Assembly (NCBI GenBank): GCA_024803745.1
Contig: JANJXV010000100.1
Coordinates: forward strand, 1,550,001 to 1,614,000
Length of the DNA stretch: 64,000 bases
Reading direction: 5' to 3'
From: Megascapheus bottae
Lineage: Eukaryota; Chordata; Mammalia; Rodentia; Geomyidae
Part shown: positions 20,525 to 31,106 of the stretch, piece by piece
Layout: each line of letters opens with the position of its first letter
How positions within the stretch are numbered: the stretch's first letter is position 1
The notes under the pieces: generated by a model
Told to the model about the DNA's origin: nothing
Database searches by the model: none
What the model saw: only the letters and a program-made list of their open reading frames with translations
Made by a program: the position numbers and the translations under genes

Positions 20525-20810
20525 CAGCTCTGGATTCATTTTGTATGGCATACACTTAGCTGTCTTGCTCAAGGCTAGAAAAATACGAGTTTGAGTCCCA
20601 GCTCCACTTACATGCATAGGTCTTCATGCATGCTAGGCAAGCACTCAATCACAAAGTCAAACCCTTGACACTCCACTAACAGTTTTGAGGGGTTACTTGG
20701 AGTTATAGAGTTTCATGGCAATTTTTATGCCATTTAGGCTTCAAATTAGAATTCTTAGATTTCTTCCTCCTGAATATTTTAAGATTACAGGCATGAAACA
20801 TTGCACCTAG
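20525..20810 (-). mobile_element. SINE pieces between KRAB-B and KRAB-A, minus strand
   Basis: An ID-like part at about 20560-20655 ('catgctaggcaagcactcaatc') and a 7SL-like part at about 20690-20810 ('aagattacaggcatgaaac'). The copy B counterpart is 57853-58138. Confidence 0.65.
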
Positions 20811-21065
20811 TGCCAGGTTTCCATTATAAACTCACTGTTTAGTGATTTGTAGATCCTATTTCCAATAATGATATATATTCTATTCTGAATTATTTATCCA
20901 CTTACAATTACGGTGTAAGTTTGGAATGTCGTCTCCATTAGAGGAAACATAATTTAGAACTGTTATCAAAGTATCCTGAAGGTATCCTGAAGAATGAGTA
21001 CAAAATTACCTTAGGTTTTCTTTAGAAAGTAATGATACTTCTCAGGGCCTGGAATCTTTCATTTA

Positions 21066-21305
<240 letters not shown>

Positions 21306-21404
21306 TTAGCACTGAGTTATAAACACACCATGTCTGGAATTTTATTCTTTTTTGTTGGAATTTTATTCCTTTACTTAAATGTTTAGACTTACATGAAATA
21401 TTGT

Positions 21405-21680
21405 CCTGAAAAGCTTAGGGATGGTGCCTAGGCCCAGAGTTCAAGTCCCAAGACCCACAAAAAAATGAAAAGTCAAGCCAGGTGTTGGTGGCTCACGCCT
21501 GTCATCCTAGCTACTCAGGAGACTGAGATCTGAGGACCATGGTTCAAAGCCAGCCTGGCACAAAATTCCATGAGACTCCTTTCCAATTACCCACCATAAA
21601 ATGTTTAATGGCTTGTGGCATATCATGGTAGAGCAATTGTGGTATCGACAAAAATAAGTCGGGGGAGTAGATTTAGGTTA
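21405..21680 (+). mobile_element. SINE tail and 7SL-like SINE, plus strand
   Basis: A 3' fragment at 21405-21470 with an A-rich end, then 'agccaggtgttggtggctcacgcctgtcatcctagctactcagg', a well-preserved 7SL-like head, 5' of an ID-like tail lost by truncation. The copy B counterpart is 58735-59010. Confidence 0.85.
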
Positions 21681-21849
21681 TAAATGGAATTATTCCATTG
21701 AAGAGGAACTACATTATATGATGACATATGCTGGTACTGTGAGAATATTGCAAAATCTTAGGGTATCAAGTAATAATACTGTGAAGCACACCCAGAATGT
21801 TAATGTTCTATGTCTGGCATAATAGTCACTTGGGGAAGAAACTTTTTTT

Positions 21850-22330
21850 TCTTTTTTTTGGCTGGGGGATTTGTAAGGCTTGAACTCTGGGCCTGGGCAC
21901 TGTTCCTGAGCTCTTCAAAACAAGGCTATCACCCTATCTACGAAGCCACAGTGCCATTTCCCATATTCTAATGGTTAACTGTAGATGAGAGTCTCATAGA
22001 CTTTCTAATGCCCAGGCTGGCTTTGAACCAAATCTTTAGATATCAGCCTGATATCTGAGTAGCTAGGATTACAGGTAGAAGTCACTGCACCTGGCAAGAA
22101 ATTTATTTCTTGCTGTTTTATACTACAAATTTACTGTATGTTTTACTTTTTCAAAAAGACTGAGGATGACCTTTGTTCTGTATATAATGGGAAGAGGGGT
22201 AGGGAGATGTGAGCGGAAGAACTGAGGGGCAATACTCAGGGTAGGACAATAGCCTTAAACTAAAGAGCTCACGGCCCAAGGTCCAAGCCCCATGACTTTC
22301 CCCACTACCCCACAAAAAAAGGGAAAAAAA
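21850..22330. mobile_element. SINEs in both orientations
   Basis: A minus-strand dimer at 21850-22095 ('ggcttgaactctgggcctgggc' to 'gctaggattacaggtag') and a plus-strand ID-like fragment at about 22215-22330 ending in 'ccccacaaaaaaaggg'. Copy B: 59172-59423 and 59540-59655. Confidence 0.8.
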
Positions 22331-22488
22331 TTGGAGATGGGAGAGGATTTTCTGAAAAGAATATATAGAAATAGTAGTTCAAAATGTAGAAAGAAGTTCA
22401 ATATTAACAGTCATGAGAAAAATTAAAATTACAATGAAATCATTACTTTAAATATGTTAATATAAATATAGTTTTAAACAAAAAGATC

Positions 22489-22493
<5 letters not shown>

Positions 22494-22535
<42 letters not shown>
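22494..22535. repeat. (CA)n microsatellite
   Basis: About 21 CA units. Copy B has about 11 (59823-59845). Confidence 0.97.
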
Positions 22536-22538
<3 letters not shown>

Positions 22539-23189
22539 TACAAAAAAACAACTTTCAAAGTCTAACTATTACTGGGAAGGTAGTGAGATGAAGTAGAACT
22601 TCGGAATAGTTCTGCAAGGAATATAAAACAATCAAAAATTGCGTGGAGAGTGCTAAAAAAGTACTAAATATAGAATTACATAGAAATATGGTCCAACACT
22701 TCTATTTCTAGATTTGTACCTAACGGAAGAGAAAGCAGAGACTAGAACAAATATGTGGAGAATCCATTCACAACTATTAATAATAATCAAAAGATAGAAG
22801 TATGCAAAACAATGCATTGGAAAGGAAGAACATTTTACTATATTTTACAGATGAATCTTGATTACAGTAAACTAAAAATACAGCAGTCATAAAGGAAGCG
22901 CTAGGGTATGTTTTCCCTTCCAGAGCTTCCAAGGATCAACAAACCCTTAGAGCCAAAAAGCACGATAGTTCCAGAGAATGGAGTAGAGAGGAACAGGAGC
23001 TGAAGGTTTAATGATTATACATGGAAGATGAAAATTGCTCTGGATGGGTAGAATGAAGAGAGAACTGTACCCTAAACAATGGTTATGTAGCCACACAAGA
23101 TGGGACACACCTATACTCCCTGATCTTAGGAAACTCAAGAAGGATTTCTATCCATCCTAGATGCATGCAAAGATCTATCATAAAAACTA
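22536..23189. other. No feature recognised
   Basis: AT-rich sequence without gene, exon or named repeat. Copy B 59847-60500 is similar. Confidence 0.5.
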
Positions 23190-23632
23190 ATGTGGAGGGG
23201 CTGGGAGTTTGGCATAGTTGTAGAGTGCTTGTATGAAGACGAAGGTTCAATTCCGCAGTACCACATACACAGAAAAAACCAGAAGTAGTGCTGTGGCTCA
23301 AGCAGAAGATCACTGGCTTGAGGAAAGCTGAAGGACAGTGGTCAGACCAAGTTCCAGCCAAAGGGCTTGTTTAAAAAAAAACAGAAAGCTGAGCATGATG
23401 GGGTGGTGGCTCACTTCTATAATCCTAGCTACTCAGGAGGCTGAGATCTGAGGATCAAGGTTTAAAGCCATCCTGGCACATAAAGACCTGAGAATCTTAT
23501 CTCCAATTTACCTTTAGAAAATGGCAAGTGGGGCTTGGCTCCAGGGTAAGGTGGTAGCCTGGAGCTGAAGAGCTCAGGGATAGTGCCCAGGCTGAGTTCA
23601 TGATCTATGACCCACCAAAAAAAACAAAAAAC
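23190..23632 (+). mobile_element. ID-like SINE followed by 7SL/ID dimer, plus strand
   Basis: 'ggggctgggagtttggcatagttgtagagtgcttg' (23195-23375), then 'ggtggctcacttctataatcctagctactcaggaggc' (23390-23632) ending in an A-rich tail. The copy B counterpart is 60505-60955. Confidence 0.85.
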
Positions 23633-24079
23633 AAAAAATAATGTGGAAAAATTTGGATTCTGTGAATTTTATCAGGCATATAAATGTCTTTTTTTGCTGT
23701 TGAATTAACAAATTGTTTGGAAACATTTTAAAAGTTTTTACCTAGAAATGTATACTACAAATGGAATTAATAACAAACACAAAATATGCAAAAGATACAC
23801 ATTATCACAATATGGGTATCCTGCTTCTGTATCTTTTCACTGACTCCTGTTCAAATGAGTCACATATTCTGAATCATTTCTCCCAGTCGATATATGCCAC
23901 ACATGTTAGCTTGTACTGAACTCCTTGGGAAATCAAAAGCAAATACTAAGCAAATGTGTGTTAGATTTTGTCAACAGTGATATTTCAAATATAAATCCCT
24001 ACTCATTGCATTATTTAATATCAATGCCGGAATCTAACTTACACTGGCAGAATCTTCAATCTTTTGAGAATCTTCAAAA
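23633..24079. other. No feature recognised
   Basis: AT-rich sequence up to the L1 junction at about 24080. Copy B 60956-61394 matches closely. Confidence 0.5.
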
Positions 24080-24431
24080 GGGTGTGTAAATATTTTGGAT
24101 CGTTATGTCTTCCTGGAGGAAAGATCCCTTTAGTAGTATGTAGTCACCTTCTTTGTCTTTTCTTACGAATTTTAGTTTGAAGTCTATTGTATCTGATATG
24201 AGGATGGCAACTCGAGCCTGTTTATGGGGGCAGTCAGCTTGATAGAGTTTATTCCAACCTCTCACTTTCAAAAGATGATGGTTTTTGGGTAAGATGTGTC
24301 TCTTGAAAACAGCAGAACGATGGCTCTTGCTTTTTGATCCAACTAGACAGGCTAAGCCGTTTAATTGGAGACTTAAGTCCATTGATATTGAGAGTTAGGA
24401 TTGAGAGATATTTATTAGTTCCTACCATTTT
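24080..24431 (-). repeat. Repeated ORF2 start, direct repeat of 27604-27955
   Basis: About 350 bases repeating the ORF2 5' end in the same orientation ('MVGTNKYLSILTLNINGLKS' to 'ITIQNIYTPF'). At diagnostic sites (for example 'ctcgagcctg' versus 'ctccagactg') copy B matches this segment, not 27604-27955. Confidence 0.88.
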
Positions 24432-27400
24432 TAAATGGGTCATATGGGAGTTCTATGTTTAGCCTTTTGAGGCACTGCCACACTGCTTTCCATAGTGGTT
24501 GCATGAGTTTGCACTCCCACCAACAGTGTAGTAGTGACCCCTTCTGGCCACATCCCCTCCAGCATCTGTTGTCATTCGTTTTCCTGATCCTGGCCATTCT
24601 AACTGGAGTGAGGTGGAATCTTAGAGTTCTTTTGATATGCAATTCTTTTATGACCAGAGATGTTGAGCATTTTTTCATGTGTCTATAGGCCATTTTTGTT
24701 TCTTCTTCAGAGAAGACTCTCTTTAAGTCTTTGGCCCATTTTTTAATGGGATGGGTGTTACTTTGGAGGTTAGTTTTGGAGTGATTCAATTTTTTGAGTT
24801 GTTGACATATTTTAGATATGAGGCCTTTGTCCGTTGTTTGGTTGGTGAAGATCTTCTCCCACTCTGTAGGCTTCCTGATTAGTTTACTAGCTATATCCGT
24901 TGCCATGCAAAAGCTCTGCAATTTAATTCAGTCCCACTTATCCAGCCTTCTCTGATTTGTTGTGATTCTTGGTCTTTATTAAGCAAGTTTCAACCTGTGC
25001 CAAGGAGGCCTATTGTATCTCCTATTCCTTCCTGTAAACTTTTCAGTGTGTCAATTTTATCTCCAGGTCTTTCATCCATTTGGTGTTAATTCTAGTGCAA
25101 GGTGAAAAAGAAGGATTCAACCTTAGTTTTCTGCTGGTGCTTAACCAGTTCTGCCAGCACAACATTTTGAAGAGGCTATCTTTCTTCCATTCTATTTTTT
25201 TGGCTCCCTTGCCAAAATTAGGTGGCCATAGGTCTGTGGTTTAATATCTGGGACCGCAGTTCTATTCCATTTTACTTCAGGCTTGTTCTTGTGCCAGTAC
25301 CAAGCTGTTTTGAGAATTATAGCACTGTAATAGAGTCTAATGTTTGGAATTGGAATTCCTCCAGCGCTGTTCTTTCTGCTAAGAAGTTTTTTTGCAATAC
25401 GGGGTGTTTTATTATTCCATATGAAATTTTGAATTGCCTCTTGTATTTCTTTAAAGAATGACATTGGGATGTTGATGGGTATTGCATTGAATTTGTAGAT
25501 AGCCCTTGGCAAGATTCTCATTTTCACAATGTTGATTCTTCCAATCCAGGAGCATGGGAGCTTTTTCCATTTCCTTAGTTCTGCTTTAATTTCCTTTTTT
25601 AGGGTTTTAAAGTTTTCATCTAAACGGTCCTTTACATTCTTAGTTAAGCTAATTCCTAGGTACTTTATTTTCTTTGAGGCTATTGTGAAAGGAGTTTCTT
25701 TCCTGATTATTGCCTCGTTCCTCTCACTATTGGCGTAAAGGAAGGCAGTTGATTTTTGAGGGTTGATTTTATGGCCTGCTACCCTTCCAAAGCTTTGAAT
25801 CAGCTGAAGGAGCTTGGGAGTAGAGTCTCTAGGATTCTTTAAATACAGAATCATGTCATCTGCAAAGAGGGATAATTTTATATCCTCTTTCCCTACTTGG
25901 ATCCATTTATGTTGCTTCTTGCCTTATTGCACTGCCTAGGAAATTTAGTACTATGATAGAAAGGAGTGGAGAGAGTGGGCATCCTTGTCTCGTTCCAGAT
26001 TTTATAGGGATGGCTTTAGATTTTCACCATTAAGTATAATACTAGCAGTGGGTTTCTCATACACAGCCTTCATTACATTGAGAAATGTTCCATGGAGTCC
26101 TAGTTTCTCCACATCTTTTAACATAAAGGGGTTTTGGATCTTGTCAAACGCCTTTTCCGCCTCTATTGAGACAATCTTGTGATTTTTGTCCTTGCTCCTG
26201 TTGATGTGTTGAATTATATGAATTGATTTGTGTATGTTGAACCAGCTTTGCCTCCCTGTGATGAATCCAGTTTGATCATAGTGTATAATTTTTTGATGAG
26301 TTGTTGTAGACGGTAGGCCAGTATTTTGTTGAGAAGTTTTGCATCGATGTTCATCAAAGAAATGGGTCTATAGTTCTCTTTCTTTGATGAATCACTGTCT
26401 GGTTTGGGGATGAGGGATATACTGGCTTCACAGAATGAGTTTGGTAAAGAACTTTCATTTTCAATTTCATTGAAGAGCTTGAGGAGTATTGGTGTGAGCT
26501 CTGCTTTGAAGACCTTATAGAATTCAGCTGTGAATCCATCTGGCCCTGGGCTCTTTTTAAGTGGAAGTTGTCTAATTTCCATTTCTATTTCAGAGCTTGA
26601 AATAGGCCTGTTGAGTTGGGTTAGCTCTTCTTGGTTCAGTGTGGGTATGTTAATATTGTCTAGGAATTCATCCATTACTTCTAGATTCTCAAATTTGTTG
26701 GCGTAAAGGTTTGAGAAGTATTCCCTCATGATATTCTGGATCTTGGTAATTTCTGTCGTGATATTACCATTTTCATCTGCGATTTTGTTTATTTCGATAT
26801 GCTCTCTTTTTTTTTTGGTAAGATTTGCTAAGGGCTTGTCAATTTTGTTAATTCTTTCAAAGAACCAGCTCTTTGTTTTGTTGATTCTTTCTATAGGTTT
26901 TTTTTTATTCCAAATCATTTAATTCTGCTTTGATTTTAATAATTTGCTTTCTCCTAATGGGTTTAGGGTTGGTTTGTTGCTCTTTTTCCAGGAGGGTAAA
27001 GTGAGACATTAAGTAGTTGGTTTGCCATTTTTCCAACTTGCTGTTCTAGGCACTCAGCGCTATAAATTTTCCTCTGAGTACTGCCTTTGTTGTGTCCCAA
27101 AGGAGTTGATATTTGTGTGCTCCTTATTGTTAAATTTCATAAACAGTTGGATATCTGTTCTGATCTCTTCGATTACCCATTGTTTTTGATTCAACAATGT
27201 GTTGTTCAGTCTCCATGAGATACAGGGTTTTCGTTGGTGCAGATGTGTGTTCAGCTCCAATTTGATGCCTTTATGGTCTGAGAGTGTGGATGGAATAATT
27301 TCAGTGTTTCTGAATATGTCCAGGTTTGTTTTATGGCCTAAGATGTGGTCTATTTTGGAAAATGTTCCATGTGCTGCTGAGAAAAACATATATTTTGTGG

Positions 27401-27955
27401 TTACTGTGTGGAATATTCTGCAGATGTCTGTTAGATCTAGTTGGTTCAGTTCTAAGGTTTCTCTGTTGAGTTTTTGCCTTGTTGATCTGTCCATAGGTGA
27501 GAGTGGTGTGTTAAACTCACCAACAGTCACTGTATTTCGATCTATGTATGGTTTCAGTGTAAGTAAAGTTTGCTTGATGAATTTTGGAGCTCCGGGATTG
27601 GGTGTGTAAATATTTAGGATAGTTATGTCTTCCTGGAGGAAAGATCCCTTTAGTAGTATGTAGTAACCTTCTTTGTGTTTTCTTGCTAATTTTAGTTTGA
27701 AGTTTATTGTATCTGATATGAGAATGGCAACTCCAGACTGTTTATGGGGGCAGTTAGCTTGATAGAGTTTATTCCAACCTCTCACTTTCAAAAGATGATT
27801 GTTTTTATGGTAAGATGTGTCTCTTGAAGACAGCAGAATGATGGCTCTTGCTTTTTGATCCAACTAGACAGCCTATGCCGTTTAATTGGGGAGTTAAGTC
27901 CATTGATATTGAGAATTAGGATTGAGAGATATTTATTAGTTCCTACCATTTTTAA
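24432..27955 (-). pseudogene. L1 ORF2 (copy A only), broken
   Basis: The endonuclease part (27060-27863) keeps 'SDHKGI' and 'KIDHILGHK', but the usual GDFNTP motif reads GEFNTP. The reverse-transcriptase part (26214-26918) has '[14 protein letters not shown]' and '[20 protein letters not shown]'. The FADD catalytic motif is encoded at about 25855-25866, followed by 'MILYLKNP'. The C-terminal part ends at about 24432 without the last ~100 residues. Several stops and frameshifts separate these blocks. Confidence 0.92.
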
Positions 27956-27997
27956 AAGCTTTTAGTAGGGCCTGTGTCTTGACAGTTCTTGTGGTCC

Positions 27998-29184
27998 TTA
28001 GATGGTATGCTGTTTAGGTGACATTTCTTTCCCTATATTGCATTTATTTTGGTTTTCTATGTATAGAGTATCTTTGAGAATTCTCTGTAGTGTTGGTTTT
28101 GTTTCGACATGGTGTTGCAGCTTTTCCCTGGAATGGAATGTTTTTATTGTATCCTTAGTTATGAATGAGAGCTTAGCTGGCTACAATATTCTTGGTTGGT
28201 AGTTATTTGATTTAAGGGCATGACATATATGCTTCCAGTCACTTCGAGCTTGCATGGTCTCTGCTGAGAAATCTGGGGTTATTCTGATTGGTTTGCCTTT
28301 ATAGGTTACTGATCCCTTTTCCCTGGCTGCCTTTAGGATCTTTCCTTTCGTTTCTATTCATCCAGTTCGGATCACAATGTGGCGGTGGGATGTTCTTTTC
28401 TGGTCAGGTCTGTTTGGGGTTCTGAAAGCTTCTGGTATCTGGATGGGCCTGCCCTTCTGGATATTTGGGAAATTCTCTGAGATGATTCCCTGAAGTATAT
28501 TTCCAATACCATTGACCTCTTTCTCCACGCCCTCCTCAATATCAACTAGCCTTAAATTAGGATTCCTAATTGTATCTTGGACCTCCTGAAGCGCTCTCTC
28601 AATTTTCCTCGATTTGGATTGACTCATTTTCTGTTCTTTCTCTATAATAACTAAATTATCTTCAGCCCCGGAAATTCTCTCCTCTGCATTGTCTAACCTG
28701 CTATCAAAGCTATCTGCTTTATTGTTCATCGCCCTTGCTTCTAATTGCTCACTTTTGATGCCTTGCATCTCTTGTTTTAGATCATGTGTGGATTTCTTTA
28801 TCTCCTGATTTCCTTTTGAGACGTTAGCTCAGTAGCTTTATTTTCTTTGGACATTTGCTGGAGTTTGGTCACGTTTTTATTTGTGGATTCTATGAATTCA
28901 TCCATCTTTCTTTGAAAAACCTTTGTTATGGCCTCCTTTATGGCTTCTTCTTTTTCACTTATCACCTTGTTTGTGCTTTCCTCTTGTTCAGCTATGGCTT
29001 CCTCCATTATCTCTTTCTTTATATTTTCACATTTTTCATTAATGATGTTTATCAATTGCATTTGTGTAGCACTTGGAAGACTTTCCTCTAGGTTTGCCAG
29101 TGACTGTTCCATTGTCTGTCTACATTGGGTGGGGGATGTTGTTTCTTGGTTTGACATTTTTCTTGAGTTTCTTGTTCTGCCCAT
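27998..29184 (-). pseudogene. L1 ORF1 (copy A), frameshifted
   Basis: It encodes a nucleic-acid-binding coiled-coil protein in intact L1. The N-terminal frame (28798-29184) has a Glu/Lys-rich coiled coil. The second frame (28358-28768) holds 'NPNLRLVDIEEG' and 'EAFRTPNRPDQKRTSHRH', matching the RRM/CTD part. A one-base deletion near 28805 relative to copy B splits it. A stop after 'HIVIRTG' is shared with B. Confidence 0.9.
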
Positions 29185-29859
29185 TTGAAAATGGGAGCAA
29201 GATTACTACTAAATATGATTATAGTTTTTCAGATATAACCAACCTAGACGTCTGTAGCTGGCAGACACTAGATGTTCACAAGTTTTGATTGGTATTATCA
29301 CTCTTTCTTTTTGTGCACTTACAGACCATTCTAATACAACCACTGATAAGCGATTTATACCCAAAACAATAGGCCTCTCAATCCAATCTCTATTGTCTTT
29401 AAGTCCCTCTGAGCCTAGAGAATAATTAACCACCTACATATACAATATTGCTCAACAGCCATCAAGTGTAGATCCGTGCTGTATAAGGGTTGAAAGACGA
29501 GCATAGGTCCAGAGATAGAAAAAAAGAATGAGAGAGGTCAGGGGAGGTACAACAGTATTAACGTAGGAGTGTAAGAATATTGTAGTAATGAAGGAAAGGT
29601 ATAGCATAAGGGTAACTGACCTAAGTTGGTAAGTAGGTAGCATATTTGATTACAAAGTTTGGAAAGTATTAGAATAAAACTTATGTGTTGCTGCACGACT
29701 AGCTCTTAGCCCAACCAGTGGCCTCACAGTGGACCATGGATGGATCTGTTTTTCTTGTCTACGTTGAGGGAAAGGGGTATTTCACAAGATGTAGACGCAA
29801 AGATTTCAGAAGCAATGCTGTGAATGAATTAGCTCGTAAAAAGCATTTTTATATTCTTT

Positions 29860-30055
29860 TATTTTTCTGCCAGTCTTGGGGCTTGAATTCAGGGCCTGAG
29901 CACTGTCCTCGGGTTTTCTCAAGTCTAGCCCTCTGCCACTTGAGCCACAGTGCTACGTCTAGATTTTCTATCTATGTGATACTGAGCAATCAAACCCGAT
30001 CTTCATGGATGCTAGGCAAGCACTCTACCACTATGCCAAACTCTCAACCCTGACA
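29860..30055 (-). mobile_element. ID-like SINE, minus strand (inside IR arm 2)
   Basis: 'ctgccagtcttggggcttgaattcagggcctgagc' to 'ggatgctaggcaagcactctaccac'. It is the reversed partner of 8485-8698. The copy B counterpart is 63648-63840. Confidence 0.88.
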
Positions 30056-30284
30056 TAGTAATTATAAAGTCATCATCATCATATCAAAATATCCTTTCTC
30101 CTACAAAGAATGAACACTTATCTATGTGTGTAATGCTTTTTTTTAAATTTCACTAATTCTCCTGTGCTTTTCCTTCTTGCATTTTTTACACATGACAGCA
30201 AAGCTAATCATCAGGAAAAAATTAATTAGAATACAGAAATCTAATAATATCCTACTAGATTGACGTCAAAAATATGTGCAAGAT

Positions 30285-30480
30285 GCCCTGTGTGTTTGAC
30301 CAGTGGTAGAGTCCTTGGCTACCACGCAAAAAGACTCAGGTTTGATTCCTCATTACCATATACATAGAAAACCCTGCAAGTTGTGCTGTGGTTCGGTGGG
30401 ACAGCTAAAGCCTAAAGAAAGCCCAAGAACAATGTTCACACTCTAAGGTCAAGTCCCAAGACTAGCAAAAACAAAAAGGA
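30285..30480 (+). mobile_element. ID-like SINE, plus strand (inside IR arm 2)
   Basis: 'gtttgaccagtggtagagtccttggctaccacgc' to 'cccaagactagcaaaaacaaaaag'. It is the reversed partner of 8065-8255. Confidence 0.8.
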
Positions 30481-31106
30481 ATTCGACAAGGGGCAAAATG
30501 CAGGCAGAGAAGGCACTGTGAAGCAAAAGTTTTGTAAAGGATGAGGGCAATATTGACCCTTAAGTTTGGATCTTACCTAAGAAAGGCTCCTTGAGCCTGA
30601 GACCAGACTGGTACATGGGCCTAGTGGAAGACATTGGGAATGGACAAATAAGGTGTGCTGTTTACTACATCCACATGTATATTGTGAGATTGGAGGAGAG
30701 ATTCAGCCTCCAGTATGTCTTTGGTGAGGTCTTCTGTGAGCAAGGATCTTTGGTCATTGGGCCTTGAAAGGTGACCCTGCCTCCCTCACAATGGAACAGA
30801 ATATGGAACGCTGGTAACCAAGCCACTGTAACTAACAACCAGCTCAAGCCAGCTCAATTGGCCTATGGCTCAGGAGGAAGAAAGATGTTGCTGTGCTGTT
30901 GCCAAAGTTCAGGAAACTCGAGTCTCAGGCATGGAAGTTGTGGATGTCTTACTCGAAGATGTACATGCTAGATCTTTGCCAAGCCACAAATCCAGTATAA
31001 CAGGCCTTTTTCTAAGAAGAAGGCCAGGTAAATCTAGGGCAACCAGATGAGGTAAATTTCTAAGAAGAAATGTATTTGACCCCATCATCCTCTCCACACA
31101 CTACAA

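Larger units (their letters stand above)
24080..29735 (-). mobile_element. L1 with 5'UTR, ORF1, ORF2 and a repeated ORF2 start (copy A)
   Basis: Read on the minus strand: a 5'UTR-like region (29185-29735), ORF1 (27998-29184), and ORF2 from 27955 to about 24432, where it breaks off after 'LNIELPYDP'. Then the first ~120 codons of ORF2 appear again (24431-24080), ending at 'ILNIYTPF'. There is no 3'UTR or poly-A. Copy B lacks 24432-27955 and goes straight from the ORF1 side to the short ORF2 start. The L1 is defective. Confidence 0.92.
29736..31106. repeat. Inverted-repeat arm 2 (copy A)
   Basis: The reverse complement of 7443-8832. It is flanked on both sides by minus-strand L1 sequence: the 5' end of the L1 at 24080-29735, and the poly-T (3' tail) of the L1 at 31107-33199. 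It contains the reversed counterparts of two SINEs and of the upstream end of the RGL-like fossil. Copy B shows its beginning at 63506-64000. Confidence 0.9.

Noticed and set aside
25222..29288. Plus-strand hydrophobic open frames over the L1, for example 28928-29188
   Set aside because: Antisense shadows of L1 ORF1 and ORF2; the Lys/Glu-rich sense strand gives hydrophobic antisense frames.
30665..30847. Small frames on both strands similar to those near 7700
   Set aside because: Explained by the inverted repeat, not by a second gene.
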